From NCBI RefSeq assembly GCF_000878135.1, contig NZ_JXQZ01000101.1, positions 1-64,000 on the forward strand: 64,000 nucleotides of DNA, in the 5' to 3' direction. The notes below the pieces were generated by a model, which was given only the letters and a program-made list of their open reading frames with translations, made no database searches and had not been told where the DNA came from. The DNA comes from Frigoribacterium sp. MEB024 (GTDB lineage Bacteria; Actinomycetota; Actinomycetes; Actinomycetales; Microbacteriaceae). The stretch's first letter is position 1, and every line of letters begins with the position of its first letter. Positions 26,533-35,875 of this stretch are shown one piece after another. A program made the translations under genes and the position numbers.

Positions 26533-27825
26533 ATGCCCGACTCCCTGAACATCACCTCGGCCACGGCCGACCCGGCGCTTCTCGACCTGCCCTGGTCCCT
26601 GCCGCTCGACGAATGGCCCGACGAGGCCATCGCGACCCTGCCCAAGGGCATCTCGCGGCACCTGGTGCGCTTCGCGCACCTCAGCGGCTTCGTCATCGCG
26701 ATCAAGGAGACGTCGGGCGAGATGGCTCGCGGCGAGTACGAGATGCTGCGCACGCTGCAGCGCATGGACATCCCGTGCGTCGATCCGCTCGCCGTCATCA
26801 CCAACCGCCAGGACGCCGACGGGTCGCCGCTCAACCCGGTGCTCGTGACGCGGCACCTCAAGTTCTCGCTGCCGTACCGGGCGCTGTACTCGCAGACGTT
26901 GCGACCCGACACGGCCCGTCGCCTCGTCGACGCGCTGGCCCTGCTGCTAGTCCGGCTGCACATCATCGGCTTCTACTGGGGCGACGTGTCGCTGTCGAAC
27001 ACGCTGTTCCGCCGTGATGCCGGCGCGTTCGCCGCGTACCTCGTCGACGCCGAGACCGGCAAGCTCTACCCGGGCGGCCTCTCGAACGGCCAGCGCGAGA
27101 ACGACCTCGAGGTCGCCCGCGTCAACATCGCCGGCGAGCTGCTCGACCTCGAGGCCGGCGGGCGCCTCGACGACAACCTCGACCCGGTCGACGTCAGCAA
27201 CGGCATCGTCGCCGCGTACCGCAGCCTCTGGACCGAGCTGACCGGTGCCGAGACCTTCGACAGCTCCGAACGCTGGCGCATCAACGACCGCGTCGAGCGC
27301 CTGAACGACCTGGGCTTCGACATCGAAGAACTGGCGATCAAGACGGCCGAGGGCGGCAGCCAGGTCAAGATCCAGCCCAAGGTCGTCGACGCGGGGCACC
27401 ACTCCCGCCGCCTGCTGCGACTCACCGGCCTCGACGTGGAGGAGAACCAGGCCCGTCGCCTGCTGAACGACCTCGACGCCTACCGCATGCGCACCGACCA
27501 GTCGGACTCGGACGAAGAGATGATCGCCCACGAGTGGGCCTCGCGCGTCTTCGAACCCGTCGTGCGGTCGATCCCCCGTGACCTGCGCGGACGGCTCGAA
27601 CCGGCCGAGGTGTTCCACCAGCTGCTCGAGCACCGCTGGTACCAGTCGCAGGCCGAGAACCGCGACGTGCCCATCGCCGAGGCCCTCACCTCGTACATCA
27701 ACGACGTGTTGCGACACCGTCGCGACGAGCAGATGGTGATCGAGCCGGCGACCGAGTCGATCACGCTGCCCGAGGCCGCCCAGCTCGAGGCCGACGCCGA
27801 CGAGGACTGGCGCAGCAAGGTCTGA
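26533..27825 (+). CDS. DUF4032 protein with kinase-like N-terminal domain
   Basis: 430 residues. The first ~200 resemble lipopolysaccharide/Kdo kinase-type folds: a lysine in AIKETSGEMARGEYEM, a catalytic-loop-like WGDVSLSN (residues ~155-162) and a metal-loop-like VDAETGK. The remainder is the DUF4032 C-terminal region rich in charged helices. In many actinobacteria this gene follows the msmK/ugpC gene, suggesting a role in regulating sugar transport or sugar-derived cell-envelope synthesis; that is inference. ATG 26533 has GAGAGG upstream. Kinase activity is untested. Confidence 0.82.
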   Translation: MPDSLNITSATADPALLDLPWSLPLDEWPDEAIATLPKGISRHLVRFAHLSGFVIAIKETSGEMARGEYEMLRTLQRMDIPCVDPLAVITNRQDADGSPLNPVLVTRHLKFSLPYRALYSQTLRPDTARRLVDALALLLVRLHIIGFYWGDVSLSNTLFRRDAGAFAAYLVDAETGKLYPGGLSNGQRENDLEVARVNIAGELLDLEAGGRLDDNLDPVDVSNGIVAAYRSLWTELTGAETFDSSERWRINDRVERLNDLGFDIEELAIKTAEGGSQVKIQPKVVDAGHHSRRLLRLTGLDVEENQARRLLNDLDAYRMRTDQSDSDEEMIAHEWASRVFEPVVRSIPRDLRGRLEPAEVFHQLLEHRWYQSQAENRDVPIAEALTSYINDVLRHRRDEQMVIEPATESITLPEAAQLEADADEDWRSKV

Positions 27826-27834
27826 GGACGCAGG

Positions 27835-27867
27835 AGGCGCGGGCCGGCACCCAGCCGACCCGCGCCT
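27835..27867. terminator. Terminator with dispersed-element arms between convergent genes
   Basis: A 14-bp stem with one mismatch (27835-27848 with 27854-27867), core AGGCGCGGG. The left arm is part of an exact dispersed element (27832-27842); the right arm is a degenerate copy. It lies between the stops of the DUF4032 gene and rlmB. Confidence 0.65.
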
Positions 27868-27898
27868 CGTCGAGACCCCGCGTCTCGCGGGTGCCCGC

Positions 27899-28945
27899 CT
27901 ACTTCTTCTTGCGCTCGGCGCGCAGCTTCGAGATCTCGTACAGCGTGACCGAGGCCGCGATGCCGGCGTTCAGCGACTCGACGGCACCGGTGATCGGCAC
28001 CGACACGATCGCGTCGCAGGTCTCGGCGACGATGCGCGACAGGCCTTTGCCCTCGCTGCCGACGACGACCACGATCGGGCGATCGGCGAGCTCGAGGCCG
28101 GGCAGCATGACGTCGCCGTCACCGTCGAGGCCCACGACGAACACGCCCTGCTCTTTGAACGACTTGAGGGTCTGCGTCAGGTTCGACGCCATCGCGACGG
28201 GGATGCGCGCGGCCGCACCGGCCGAGGTCTTCCAGGCCGATGCCGTCAGGCCGACCGAACGACGCTGCGGGACGATGACGCCCTGCCCGCCGAACGCGGC
28301 GACCGATCGGATGATCGCCCCGAGGTTGCGCGGGTCGGTGATGCCGTCGAGTGCGACGAAGAGCGGCTTCTGCTGACGCTTGACCGCGGCCTCGAGCATG
28401 TCGACGGGGTGTGCGTACTCGTACGGCGGCACCTTGAGCGCGACGCCCTGGTGCACGGAGTCGTGCCCGGTGATGCGGTCGAGCTCGGGGCGCATGACCT
28501 CGAGGATCGGCAGGCCGCGACGGGTGGCGAGCTGCAGGATCTCTTTCGTGCGCTCGTCCATCTCGATGCGGGCGGCGATGTAGAGGGTCGTCGCCGGGAT
28601 GCGCGTCCGGAGGGCCTCGACGACCGAGTTGCGACCGGTGACCATCTCGTGGTCGTCGGCCGACTTCGGGCGACGTCGGGGTGCATCGGGCCCGCCGCGA
28701 CCGGCGATGGGCGACCCGGCACGGGGGCCGGCTCCGCCACGACCGCGCGCCGCCTCGAGCCGGTCGCGCGCCGCCTTGGCCTTGCCCGCGGGGTGGTACG
28801 GGCGGTCCTCGGCCGCCGGAGTGGGCTTCTTGCCCTCGAGCGCCTGGCGCCCCTGTCCGCCGCTGCCGACCTGCTTGCCCTTGCTGCCCTGACGCACGGC
28901 ACTGCTGCCGGGACGGCCCTTGCGTGCTCCGCTGGTGTTCTTCAC
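27899..28945 (-). CDS. rlmB: 23S rRNA (guanosine-2'-O)-methyltransferase RlmB family
   Basis: 348 residues. A basic, disordered N-terminal extension of about 95 residues (Gly/Lys/Arg-rich) precedes the SpoU substrate-binding domain (TGRNSVVEALR) and the trefoil-knot methyltransferase domain with ALDGITDPRNLGAIIRSVAAFG, VVGSEGKGLSR and SVPITGAVESLNAGIAAS, the three SPOUT motifs. It methylates a ribose in 23S rRNA using SAM. The GTG start at 28945 overlaps the cysS stop (GTGA). It is the last gene of the carD-ispDF-cysS-rlmB operon. Confidence 0.93.
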   Translation of the reverse strand: MKNTSGARKGRPGSSAVRQGSKGKQVGSGGQGRQALEGKKPTPAAEDRPYHPAGKAKAARDRLEAARGRGGAGPRAGSPIAGRGGPDAPRRRPKSADDHEMVTGRNSVVEALRTRIPATTLYIAARIEMDERTKEILQLATRRGLPILEVMRPELDRITGHDSVHQGVALKVPPYEYAHPVDMLEAAVKRQQKPLFVALDGITDPRNLGAIIRSVAAFGGQGVIVPQRRSVGLTASAWKTSAGAAARIPVAMASNLTQTLKSFKEQGVFVVGLDGDGDVMLPGLELADRPIVVVVGSEGKGLSRIVAETCDAIVSVPITGAVESLNAGIAASVTLYEISKLRAERKKK

Positions 28946-30360
28946 TGTTCGAGGCTCCAATGCGACCCGCTGGGGGTGTCTTCGATGGTGATGCCGGCGC
29001 CCGTCAGGACGCCTCTGATCTCGTCGGCCCGCGAGAAGTCGCGATCGGCCCGGGCTTGCTGGCGTTCGGCCAAGAGTACGTCGACGAGCGCGCCGAGCGC
29101 ACGGTGCGCGTCGACCTCGTCACCGGCACGCCACTCGGGCGCGGTCGGGTCGATGCCGAGCACGGCCACCATGGCGGCCACGTGCTGCCAGGAGCGCGCG
29201 GCGGTGTCGAGGTCGCCGTCGTCGAGGGCCACGTTGCCTGCCCGCACCGTGTCGTGCAGCACGGCCACGGCCTGGGGGACGTTGAGGTCGTCGTCCATCG
29301 CCTCGCCGAACTCGTCGGGCACGACGCGGGCACCGACCCCGGCGAAGCGCGTGTCGGCGAGACGGCGCTGAGCCCGCTCGAGGAACGTCTCGACGCGGTC
29401 GAGGGCTGCCTCGGCCTCGAGCAGGGCGCCCTCGTGGTAGTCGATGGTCGACCGGTAGTGCGCGACGCTGAAGAAGTAGCGCACGACCACGGGCCGGGCC
29501 TGCGCCAGGAAGTCGGCGGCGAAGATCGAGTTGCCGAGGGACTTCGACATCTTCTGGCCCTCGACGGCGACGAGGCCGTTGTGCATCCAGTACGAGGCGA
29601 AGCCCATGCCGGCCGCGGTCGACTGCGCCAGCTCGTTCTCGTGGTGAGGGAACCGGAGGTCGAGCCCGCCGCCGTGGATGTCGAACGCCTCGCCGAGGTA
29701 GCGGGCAGACATCGCCGAGCACTCGATGTGCCAGCCGGGTCTTCCCTCGCCCCAGGGCGAGGCCCACGAGGCGGACTCGGGCTCGTCGGCCTTGTGGCCT
29801 TTCCACAGCGCGAAGTCGCGGGAGTCGCGCTTGCCCCGCGGGTCGGCGTCGGCCGCGGGTGCCATGTCGTCGATCGACTGGTTGGTCAGGGCACCGTAGG
29901 TCGGCCAGGCGGCGGTGTCGAAGTAGACGTCGCCCGAGCCGTCGGGGGCGACGTAGGCGTGCCCCTTCTCGAGCAGCGTCGTGATGATCTGCTGCATCTC
30001 GCTGACGCTGGCGGTCGCCCGGGGCTCGTAGGTCGGCGGCAGGATGCCGAGCGCCTGGTAGCCGGCGGTGAACTCGAGTTCGTAGCGGTAGGCGCGCGCC
30101 CACCACTCTTCGGTCGTGTCGGCGGCCAACGCGAGGATCTTGTCGTCGATGTCGGTGACGTTGCGCACGAGGGTGACGTCGAGGCCACGGTAGGTGAACC
30201 AGCGCCGCCAGAGGTCGTAGACCAGAGCCGAGCGCAGGTGCCCGATGTGGGGCGACGACTGGACGGTGGGTCCGCAGACGTACAGCCCCACCTGGCCGGG
30301 CACGAGCGGGACGAAGTCGACGAGCGTCTGCTGACGGGAGTCGTAGAGCCTGATGGTCAC
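28942..30360 (-). CDS. cysS: Cysteinyl-tRNA synthetase
   Basis: 472 residues, the family's normal size. The class I motifs PHIGHLRS (HIGH) and KMSKS are present. VCGPTV supplies the first zinc Cys, and HIECSAMS and HHENE the remaining ligands. A C-terminal DALR-like helical domain follows. It charges tRNA-Cys. The GTG start at 30360 overlaps the ispDF stop (GTGA), and its own stop overlaps rlmB, so translation is coupled throughout. MshC, its mycothiol-pathway relative, is excluded by the full length and complete KMSKS. Confidence 0.97.
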   Translation of the reverse strand: MTIRLYDSRQQTLVDFVPLVPGQVGLYVCGPTVQSSPHIGHLRSALVYDLWRRWFTYRGLDVTLVRNVTDIDDKILALAADTTEEWWARAYRYELEFTAGYQALGILPPTYEPRATASVSEMQQIITTLLEKGHAYVAPDGSGDVYFDTAAWPTYGALTNQSIDDMAPAADADPRGKRDSRDFALWKGHKADEPESASWASPWGEGRPGWHIECSAMSARYLGEAFDIHGGGLDLRFPHHENELAQSTAAGMGFASYWMHNGLVAVEGQKMSKSLGNSIFAADFLAQARPVVVRYFFSVAHYRSTIDYHEGALLEAEAALDRVETFLERAQRRLADTRFAGVGARVVPDEFGEAMDDDLNVPQAVAVLHDTVRAGNVALDDGDLDTAARSWQHVAAMVAVLGIDPTAPEWRAGDEVDAHRALGALVDVLLAERQQARADRDFSRADEIRGVLTGAGITIEDTPSGSHWSLEQ

Positions 30361-31667
30361 GTGATCAGCCTATTTGACGCGGCTTCTGCCGTGTCGCCGG
30401 TGGATGACCCCTCGCGCGTGACGAGCGCCGTCGCGATCACGGCCACGCCCTCGCCGCGGCCGGTGAAGCCGAGCCCGTCGGTCGTCGTGGCCGACACGCT
30501 GACCGGGGCACCCACCACGCGGGTCAGCCCGTCCTGCATCTCGACGCGACGGGACGACAGCCGGGGGCGGTTGCCGATCACCTGGACGGCGACGTTGACC
30601 GGTGCGGCCCCCGCCGCCGCGAGCAGCTCGAGGGTGGCCGTGAGGAAGACGTCGCCGGACGCCCCGGCGAACCGGGGGTCGTCGGTGCCGAAGCTCGACC
30701 CGATGTCGCCGAGACCCGCGGCCGAGAGCAGGGCGTCGACGATGGCGTGGGCGACCGCGTCGCCGTCGCTGTGGCCCGCGAGGCCCGCCTCGCCCGGGAA
30801 GTGCAGCAGCCCGAGGTGCATCGGCTGGGCCGCGTCGAACGCGTGGACGTCGGTGCCGACCCCGGTCAGGAGGCGCGGGCCGGGTCGACCGGGCGTCTCG
30901 CGCCCCGGCCCGCTCGCGTCGCTCTCGGCGACGATCGTCTCGGCCCGACGGAGGTCCCACGGGGTGGTGATCTTGAAGGCCACCGGGTCGCCCGCCACGA
31001 TGCGGACGCGGTGGCCGGCGGCGGCGAAGAGCGCCGCGTCGTCCGTGTGCTCGACGGACGCCGCCGCGTAGGCGTCGTCTAGGGCGCCTCGGGGGAAACC
31101 CTGCGGCGTCTGCATGGCGACGAGTTCGCTGCGGTCGACGGTGTCGACGACGAAGGCGGCGTCACCGTCGACGCGTTTGATCGTGTCGGTGACCGGCAGG
31201 CCCGGCACGACGCCGTCGCCGGTCGCCTCGACGGTCGTGGCGACCAGGTCGAACTGGGCGGTGGGGGTGAACGGCCGGGCGCAGTCGTGGACCAGCACCG
31301 TCTCGACGTCGGGTCCCAGGGCCGTCAGACCGGCCGCGACGGACTGCTGTCGCGTGACACCGCCCACGACGACGGAGGCGTAGCCGCGGGCCGGGCCGGC
31401 GACGGCGTCGACGAGGGCGCGGGACTCGGCGACGAGAGCCTCGGGCACGACGACGACGACCTGCGTCGGGACGACCGACGCGAAGACGGCGTCGAGAGAG
31501 CGTTCGAGGATGCTGCGTCCGGCCACCTCGACGAAGGCCTTGGGCCTGCCGAGGGCGAGGCGCGTGCCACTGCCGGCCGCAACGACGACGACCGCCCGAC
31601 CGACTCCGGACGGGGTGTGGACCCCACCGTCGTCGACCGAGCGGTCGTCGGGAGTGCTAGGACGCAA
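30357..31667 (-). CDS. ispDF: Bifunctional IspD/IspF (2-C-methylerythritol pathway)
   Basis: 436 residues. The N-terminal ~230 are IspD (CDP-ME synthesis): VAAGSGTRL near residue 30, VHDCARPF and TPQGF. The C-terminal ~160 are IspF (MEcPP synthase): [27 protein letters not shown] with the zinc/His motif, and [14 protein letters not shown]. Both act in non-mevalonate isoprenoid synthesis. The linker is short and contains an in-frame copy of the dispersed 11-bp element. The only plausible start is TTG 31667, overlapping carD by 11 bases with GAGG just upstream. Confidence 0.95.
   Translation of the reverse strand: MRPSTPDDRSVDDGGVHTPSGVGRAVVVVAAGSGTRLALGRPKAFVEVAGRSILERSLDAVFASVVPTQVVVVVPEALVAESRALVDAVAGPARGYASVVVGGVTRQQSVAAGLTALGPDVETVLVHDCARPFTPTAQFDLVATTVEATGDGVVPGLPVTDTIKRVDGDAAFVVDTVDRSELVAMQTPQGFPRGALDDAYAAASVEHTDDAALFAAAGHRVRIVAGDPVAFKITTPWDLRRAETIVAESDASGPGRETPGRPGPRLLTGVGTDVHAFDAAQPMHLGLLHFPGEAGLAGHSDGDAVAHAIVDALLSAAGLGDIGSSFGTDDPRFAGASGDVFLTATLELLAAAGAAPVNVAVQVIGNRPRLSSRRVEMQDGLTRVVGAPVSVSATTTDGLGFTGRGEGVAVIATALVTREGSSTGDTAEAASNRLIT
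30868..30878 (+). repeat. Dispersed 11-bp element inside ispDF linker
   Basis: Exact AGGAGGCGCGG on the + strand, read in frame in the IspD-IspF linker (about residues 263-267, PRLL region). Confidence 0.8.
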
Positions 31668-32139
31668 GGACCTCGTCGAGGACGCTCGACGCCTTCTCTT
31701 CGTCGGTCTTCTCGGCGAGCGCGAGCTCGCTGATCAGGATCTGACGAGCCTTGGCGAGCATGCGCTTCTCGCCGGCCGAGAGGCCACGGTCCTGATCGCG
31801 ACGCCAGAGGTCGCGGACGACCTCGGACACCTTGATGACGTCACCGCTGGCGAGCTTCTCGAGGTTCGCCTTGTAGCGGCGCGACCAGTTGGTCGGCTCT
31901 TCGGTGAAGGGGGCGCGGAGCACGTCGAAGACGCGGTCCAGACCTTCTTTGCCGATGACGTCTCGCACGCCGACCAGGTCGACGTTGTCTGCGGGTACTT
32001 CGATGGTCAGATCACCCTGGGTGACGCGAAGCTTGAGGTACAGCTTCTCTTCGCCCTTGATGATCCGCTTCTTGACTTCTGAAATTGTCGCTGCCCCGTG
32101 ATGCGGGTATACGACGGTCTCGCCGACCTCGAACTGCAT
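31657..32139 (-). CDS. carD: CarD family RNA polymerase-binding regulator
   Basis: 160 residues. The N-terminal RNA-polymerase interaction (Tudor-like) domain begins [15 protein letters not shown]; the C-terminal helical DNA-binding domain includes the conserved Trp in [14 protein letters not shown]. CarD stabilises open promoter complexes, notably at rRNA genes. ATG 32139 has GGAG nine bases upstream. It is the first gene of a four-gene operon that continues with ispDF, cysS and rlmB, an order shared with mycobacteria as I recall it. Confidence 0.95.
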   Translation of the reverse strand: MQFEVGETVVYPHHGAATISEVKKRIIKGEEKLYLKLRVTQGDLTIEVPADNVDLVGVRDVIGKEGLDRVFDVLRAPFTEEPTNWSRRYKANLEKLASGDVIKVSEVVRDLWRRDQDRGLSAGEKRMLAKARQILISELALAEKTDEEKASSVLDEVLAS

Positions 32140-32275
32140 GAATCAGGCTCCATTCTGCGACACCCAGGATACCATAAGCAGTCGTTGGTAAGGCTGCCCT
32201 AAGGAACCGACCCCCGCGGGCGCGGATAAGCTGGACCACGTACGTTTGTCGTGACGCTGATCCTGGAGGACACCT

Positions 32276-32872
32276 GTGCGAGCCCCAACCCTGAAGTCGC
32301 GCGGCTTGACGACGCGGCTCGTCTCGGCCGCCGCCGTCGGTGCCGTGGTCGTCCTGACCGCCGCCGGGTGCAACTTCATCAGCCCGCAGGCCACCACCAA
32401 GCAGTACGACGCGAGCGACGGCACGAGCGTCAACGTCGGCGACATCCAGGTGCGCAACGCGATCGCCCTCACCGCCAGCGAGGGCGACGGCGGCACCGCC
32501 AGCCTCAGCATGGTCGTGCTCAACACGAGCGACGAGGCCGCCGAGGTCTCGTTCGAGTACCCCACGACCTCGGGCAAGAAGACCCAGACCGTCGAGGTCG
32601 ACGGCTCGTCGCAGGTCTCGCTGGGCACCGAGCCCGGCCAGGACCAGTTCCTCATGGAGTCCCTCGACTCCGACCCGGGTGCCCTCGTGACGATCTTCGT
32701 CCAGTACGGCACCGAGACCGGCAAGTCGTTCGTCGTGCCCGTGCTCACCGGTGCACTGGGCGAGTACGCCACCCTGCTGCCGTCGCCCACACCGTCCCGC
32801 GACGCCGCGCCGTCGTCGACACCCCTGCCCGAGGCGACCGAGCAAGCGCCGTCCTCGTCGCCGACGCCGTAG
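32276..32872 (+). CDS. Putative lipoprotein, conserved hypothetical
   Basis: 198 residues. An N-terminal signal peptide (basic start, then AAAVGAVVVLTAAGC) ends in a lipobox with the acylated Cys at residue 32, so the protein is anchored outside the membrane. The middle is a beta-rich domain that I do not recognise as a named family; the last 35 residues are Pro/Ser/Thr-rich. GTG 32276 has GGAGG six bases upstream. It is transcribed away from carD. Nothing further can be inferred about function. Confidence 0.85.
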   Translation: MRAPTLKSRGLTTRLVSAAAVGAVVVLTAAGCNFISPQATTKQYDASDGTSVNVGDIQVRNAIALTASEGDGGTASLSMVVLNTSDEAAEVSFEYPTTSGKKTQTVEVDGSSQVSLGTEPGQDQFLMESLDSDPGALVTIFVQYGTETGKSFVVPVLTGALGEYATLLPSPTPSRDAAPSSTPLPEATEQAPSSSPTP

Positions 32873-32890
32873 CGTCCCTCCCCCGTCAGC

Positions 32891-32930
32891 CGAGAGGCCC
32901 GGCCCGCCGTGTGCGGTGCCGGGCCTCTCG
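32891..32930. terminator. Hairpin between the lipoprotein gene and regX3
   Basis: A 13-bp stem CGAGAGGCCCGGC / GCCGGGCCTCTCG (32891-32903, 32918-32930) 18 bases after the lipoprotein stop, between convergent genes. Confidence 0.75.
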
Positions 32931-32943
32931 CGTCCGACGCGCA

Positions 32944-32954
32944 CCGCGCCTCCT
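32944..32954 (-). repeat. Dispersed 11-bp element before the regX3 stop side
   Basis: Exact CCGCGCCTCCT in the convergent lipoprotein/regX3 interval, after the hairpin. Confidence 0.8.
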
Positions 32955-33000
32955 GGGCTCTCGACGTGGTCGGAGCGGGCCGTCGGCCCGTGCCCCGGGG

Positions 33001-33681
33001 TCAGGCCTCGATGCGGTAGCCGAGGCCGCGCACGGTGACGAGCGCCTTCGGCTCGGACGGTACGGCCTCGATCTTCGAGCGGATGCGCTTGATGTGCACG
33101 TCGAGGGTCTTCGTGTCGCCGAAGTAGTCCGACCCCCAGACCCGGTCGATCAACTGACCACGCGTGAGCACGCGCCCGGCGTTGCGCATGAGCAGTTCGA
33201 GCAGCTCGAACTCCTTGAGGGGCATGGCGACGTCGTCGCCGCGGACCGTCACGACGTGACGCTCGACGTCCATGCGGATGTCGCCTGCCTCGAGCATCGA
33301 GTCGGACAGGTCGTCGGGGTCGACGCGGCGGCGCAGCACGGCCCGGATGCGGGCGAGCAGCTCTCGGGTCGAGTACGGCTTCGTGACGTAGTCGTCGGCA
33401 CCCAGCTCGAGGCCGACCACGATGTCCACCTCGCTGTCCTTGGCGGTGAGCATGACGATCGGCACCTGGGACTTGGTGCGGATCACGCGGCAGACCTCGG
33501 TGCCCGGGATGCCGGGGAGCATGAGGTCGAGCAGCACGAGGTCTGCTCCGGTCTTGTCGAACGCGGTGACGGCGGCGGGGCCGTCCTCGGCGACGCTCAC
33601 CTGGTAGCCCTCGCGTTGCAGGATGTAGGCGAGGGGCTCGCTGAGGGACTCTTCGTCCTCGACGATCAAGATGTGGGTCAT
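33001..33681 (-). CDS. regX3: Response regulator RegX3 (OmpR/PhoB family)
   Basis: 226 residues. The receiver domain has the acidic pair VEDEE, the phosphoacceptor Asp in LVLLDLMLPG and the Lys in YVTKPYS. The C-terminal winged helix has LKEFELLELLMRNAG, GQLIDRVWG and TLDVHIKRIRSK. It is directly downstream of senX3 with a 13-base gap. In mycobacteria SenX3-RegX3 controls the phosphate-starvation response, and here PHO boxes occur at phoU and pstS, fitting the same role. Confidence 0.95.
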   Translation of the reverse strand: MTHILIVEDEESLSEPLAYILQREGYQVSVAEDGPAAVTAFDKTGADLVLLDLMLPGIPGTEVCRVIRTKSQVPIVMLTAKDSEVDIVVGLELGADDYVTKPYSTRELLARIRAVLRRRVDPDDLSDSMLEAGDIRMDVERHVVTVRGDDVAMPLKEFELLELLMRNAGRVLTRGQLIDRVWGSDYFGDTKTLDVHIKRIRSKIEAVPSEPKALVTVRGLGYRIEA

Positions 33682-33694
33682 CGGGTCTCCATGG

Positions 33695-34888
33695 TCATCG
33701 TGTCTCCTGGTGCTCTGGTGCCGAGGCGGCCGTGGTGGGGATCGAGCGGGTGACGGGGTCGACGTCCGCGGCCGGGAGGCGCAGGGTGAAGGTCGAGCCC
33801 TTGCCGACCTGCGACCAGACCCGCACGTCGCCGCCGTGGTTCTGCACCACGTGCTTGACGATGGCGAGCCCGAGACCCGTGCCGCCGGTCCGTCGAGACC
33901 GGGCCGGGTCGACCCGGTAGAACCGCTCGAAGACCCGGTCGAGCTCGTCGTCGGGGATGCCGTAGCCCTGGTCGGTCACGGAGACCTCGACGACCCCGCC
34001 CGTGTCGACCGTGGCCCCGATGCCGACCCGCGACCCGTCGGGCGAGTAGTTGATGGCGTTCGCGACGAGGTTGTCGACGGCCGTGACGAGCATCGCCTGG
34101 TCGCCGATCACGTGCGCGTGCTTGCCGCCCCGGACGACGAGGTCGATGCCCCGCGCCTCGGCACCCACGCGGTTGCGGTCGACGGCGGTGTCGACCACGG
34201 TGCGGACGTCGACCGAGTCGCTGGTCTCGAGGGCGTCGGTCGCCTGAAGGCGCGACAACTCGATGATGTCCTGGGTGAGGCGACCGAGCCGGCCGGCCTC
34301 ACGAGTCAGGCGGGCCGCGAAGTGACGCACCTGCTCGGGATCGGCCGACGCGGACTCGAGCGCCTCGGCGAGCAGGCCGACGGCGCCGATGGGCGTCTTG
34401 AGTTCGTGGCTGATGTTGGCGACGAAGTCACGGCGCATGTCGTCGAGCCGACGCCCCTCGGTGCGGTCCTCGGCGAGCACCAGCACGAATCGCCCACCGA
34501 GTGCCGCGGCCCGCACGTGCACGGCGATGGTGGCCTCGCTGCCGGGCAGGCGCGGCAGCGTGAGTTCTTCGACCACGGGGTCGCCGTGCCGTCGCACCGC
34601 GTCGACGATCGTCTCGACCTCGGGGTGGACGAGGTGCTGCTGGGCCGAGACCAGTCCGAGCTGGCGCGCCGCGGCCGAGGCCTTGAGCACGTTGCCCGAC
34701 GGGTCGACCACGAGGCCCGCCGACTCGAGCGCGTCGAGCACGGCGTCGATGCCGTCGGGCAGGGCGACGTCGACGAGTGCCGCGGCGCGAACGGCTCGTC
34801 GGTGGGCCGAGACGACGACCACCACGATCGCGGCGCCGACGACGACCCCGAAGGCCAGCGACAACGGCACCAGCCAGGCGGATTCCAT
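33695..34888 (-). CDS. senX3: Sensor histidine kinase SenX3
   Basis: 397 residues. One N-terminal hydrophobic segment (VPLSLAFGVVVGAAIVVVVV) is followed by a PAS-like linker region, the H-box NISHELKTPIG with the phosphorylated His, and the catalytic ATPase domain with N-box NLVANAINYSPDG, DQGYGIP and RTGGTGLGLAIV. ATG 34888 is chosen since a -10 TACTGT ends seven bases upstream; the GTG at 34897 would lie within that -10. PhoU is encoded divergently and probably passes the Pst signal to this kinase. Confidence 0.94.
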   Translation of the reverse strand: MESAWLVPLSLAFGVVVGAAIVVVVVSAHRRAVRAAALVDVALPDGIDAVLDALESAGLVVDPSGNVLKASAAARQLGLVSAQQHLVHPEVETIVDAVRRHGDPVVEELTLPRLPGSEATIAVHVRAAALGGRFVLVLAEDRTEGRRLDDMRRDFVANISHELKTPIGAVGLLAEALESASADPEQVRHFAARLTREAGRLGRLTQDIIELSRLQATDALETSDSVDVRTVVDTAVDRNRVGAEARGIDLVVRGGKHAHVIGDQAMLVTAVDNLVANAINYSPDGSRVGIGATVDTGGVVEVSVTDQGYGIPDDELDRVFERFYRVDPARSRRTGGTGLGLAIVKHVVQNHGGDVRVWSQVGKGSTFTLRLPAADVDPVTRSIPTTAASAPEHQETR

Positions 34889-34960
34889 GTCGTTCACAGT
34901 AGTGACCCCCCGGTGGGTGCATGAACGGGAGGTCGTCCCATCCGCTGTACTTTGGTCAGA

Positions 34961-34993
34961 GTTCAGGCGGTGATCACCGGTCGTTAACCTTCA
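34961..34993 (+). promoter_or_regulatory. PHO box upstream of phoU
   Basis: Three 11-bp direct-repeat units begin GTTCAGG (34961), GATCACC (34972) and GTTAACC (34983), the spacing of actinobacterial PhoP/RegX3 sites (consensus GTTCACC every 11 bp). It lies between senX3 and phoU, so it could feed back on the kinase as well. The phoU leader downstream is about 130 bases. Confidence 0.6.
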
Positions 34994-35127
34994 CCGGAGA
35001 GCATCGTCGGGACTGTGCGGGCGACTCTGCCCCCACGTCACGAGCCGAGCGTGCGTCCCGCACGTCGCTCACAGCCACCGTGCTCCCAGGGCCACCGAGC
35101 CCCCACGACGAGAGGGTCGAACACGAC

Positions 35128-35781
35128 ATGCGCGAGGTATTCCAGCAGGAACTCCTGGAGGTGCAGGAGCGTCTCGTCGAGATCGCCGGCCTCGTCGCCG
35201 TCTCGATCGCGAACGCGACCACGGCCTTCAACGAGTCGAACGTCTCGTTGGCCGAGCAGGTCATCGCCGACGACGACAAGATCGACGAGCGCGCCATCGC
35301 CCTCGACGAACTGGCCATCGACATCCTGGCCCGCCAGAACCCGGTCGCCCGCGACCTCCGCATCGTGGTCAGTGCGCTGCGCATCAGCGCCTCGCTCGAG
35401 CGCATGGGCGACATGGCCGAGCACATCGCCCAGCTCGCCCGCTACCGGTTCCCCGAGAAGGTCGTGCCGAAGTCGTTGCGCCCGACCTTCAAAGAGCTGG
35501 GCGAGCTCGACGTCGCCATCGCGAACAAGCTCACCGAGCTGCTCACGACCGAGGACGTCCGCCTGGCCGAAGAGATCCGCAACGACGACGACCGCATCGA
35601 CGAGCTGCACCTCAGCGTCTTCGACAAGGTGCTCGGCGAGACCTGGAAGGGCGCGGCCGTCGACACGGTCGACTCGACCCTCGCGTCGCGCTACCACGAG
35701 CGCTTCGCCGACCACGCGGTCTCGATCGCCAAGAAGGTCCAGTACCTCGCGACCGGCGACTGGGTCGCACCCGAGGTCTGA
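35128..35781 (+). CDS. phoU: Phosphate signalling protein PhoU
   Basis: 217 residues made of two similar three-helix repeats. The first has RDLRIVVSALRISASLERMGDMAEHIAQLAR, shown here only by its ends RDLRI and IAQLAR; the second has ERFADHAVSIAKKVQYL near the C-terminus. Each repeat carries the E-x3-D metal-binding pattern of PhoU. It links the Pst transporter to the SenX3-RegX3 system, suppressing signalling when phosphate is plentiful. ATG 35128 begins the family-typical MREVFQQEL; GAGAGGG lies about ten bases upstream. Confidence 0.94.
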   Translation: MREVFQQELLEVQERLVEIAGLVAVSIANATTAFNESNVSLAEQVIADDDKIDERAIALDELAIDILARQNPVARDLRIVVSALRISASLERMGDMAEHIAQLARYRFPEKVVPKSLRPTFKELGELDVAIANKLTELLTTEDVRLAEEIRNDDDRIDELHLSVFDKVLGETWKGAAVDTVDSTLASRYHERFADHAVSIAKKVQYLATGDWVAPEV

Positions 35782-35795
35782 TCGACTGCCGACCT

Positions 35796-35838
35796 GCAGG
35801 AGGCGCGGTGTCCGTTCGACGGGCACCGCGCCTCCTGC
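35796..35838 (+). terminator. phoU terminator built from two facing dispersed elements
   Basis: GCAGGAGGCGCGGTG-plus-three and its complement (35796-35813, 35821-35838) form an 18-bp stem with one G-T pair and a seven-base loop, 14 bases after the phoU stop. Confidence 0.8.
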
Positions 35839-35875
35839 GTTCGGTTGGCCCTGCGCCGTCCGCGAGGATGGAGGC

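Noticed and set aside
32140-32275. Riboswitch or structured leader between carD and the lipoprotein gene
   Set aside because: No conserved stem set is visible; only ordinary promoter-like hexamers can be pointed to.
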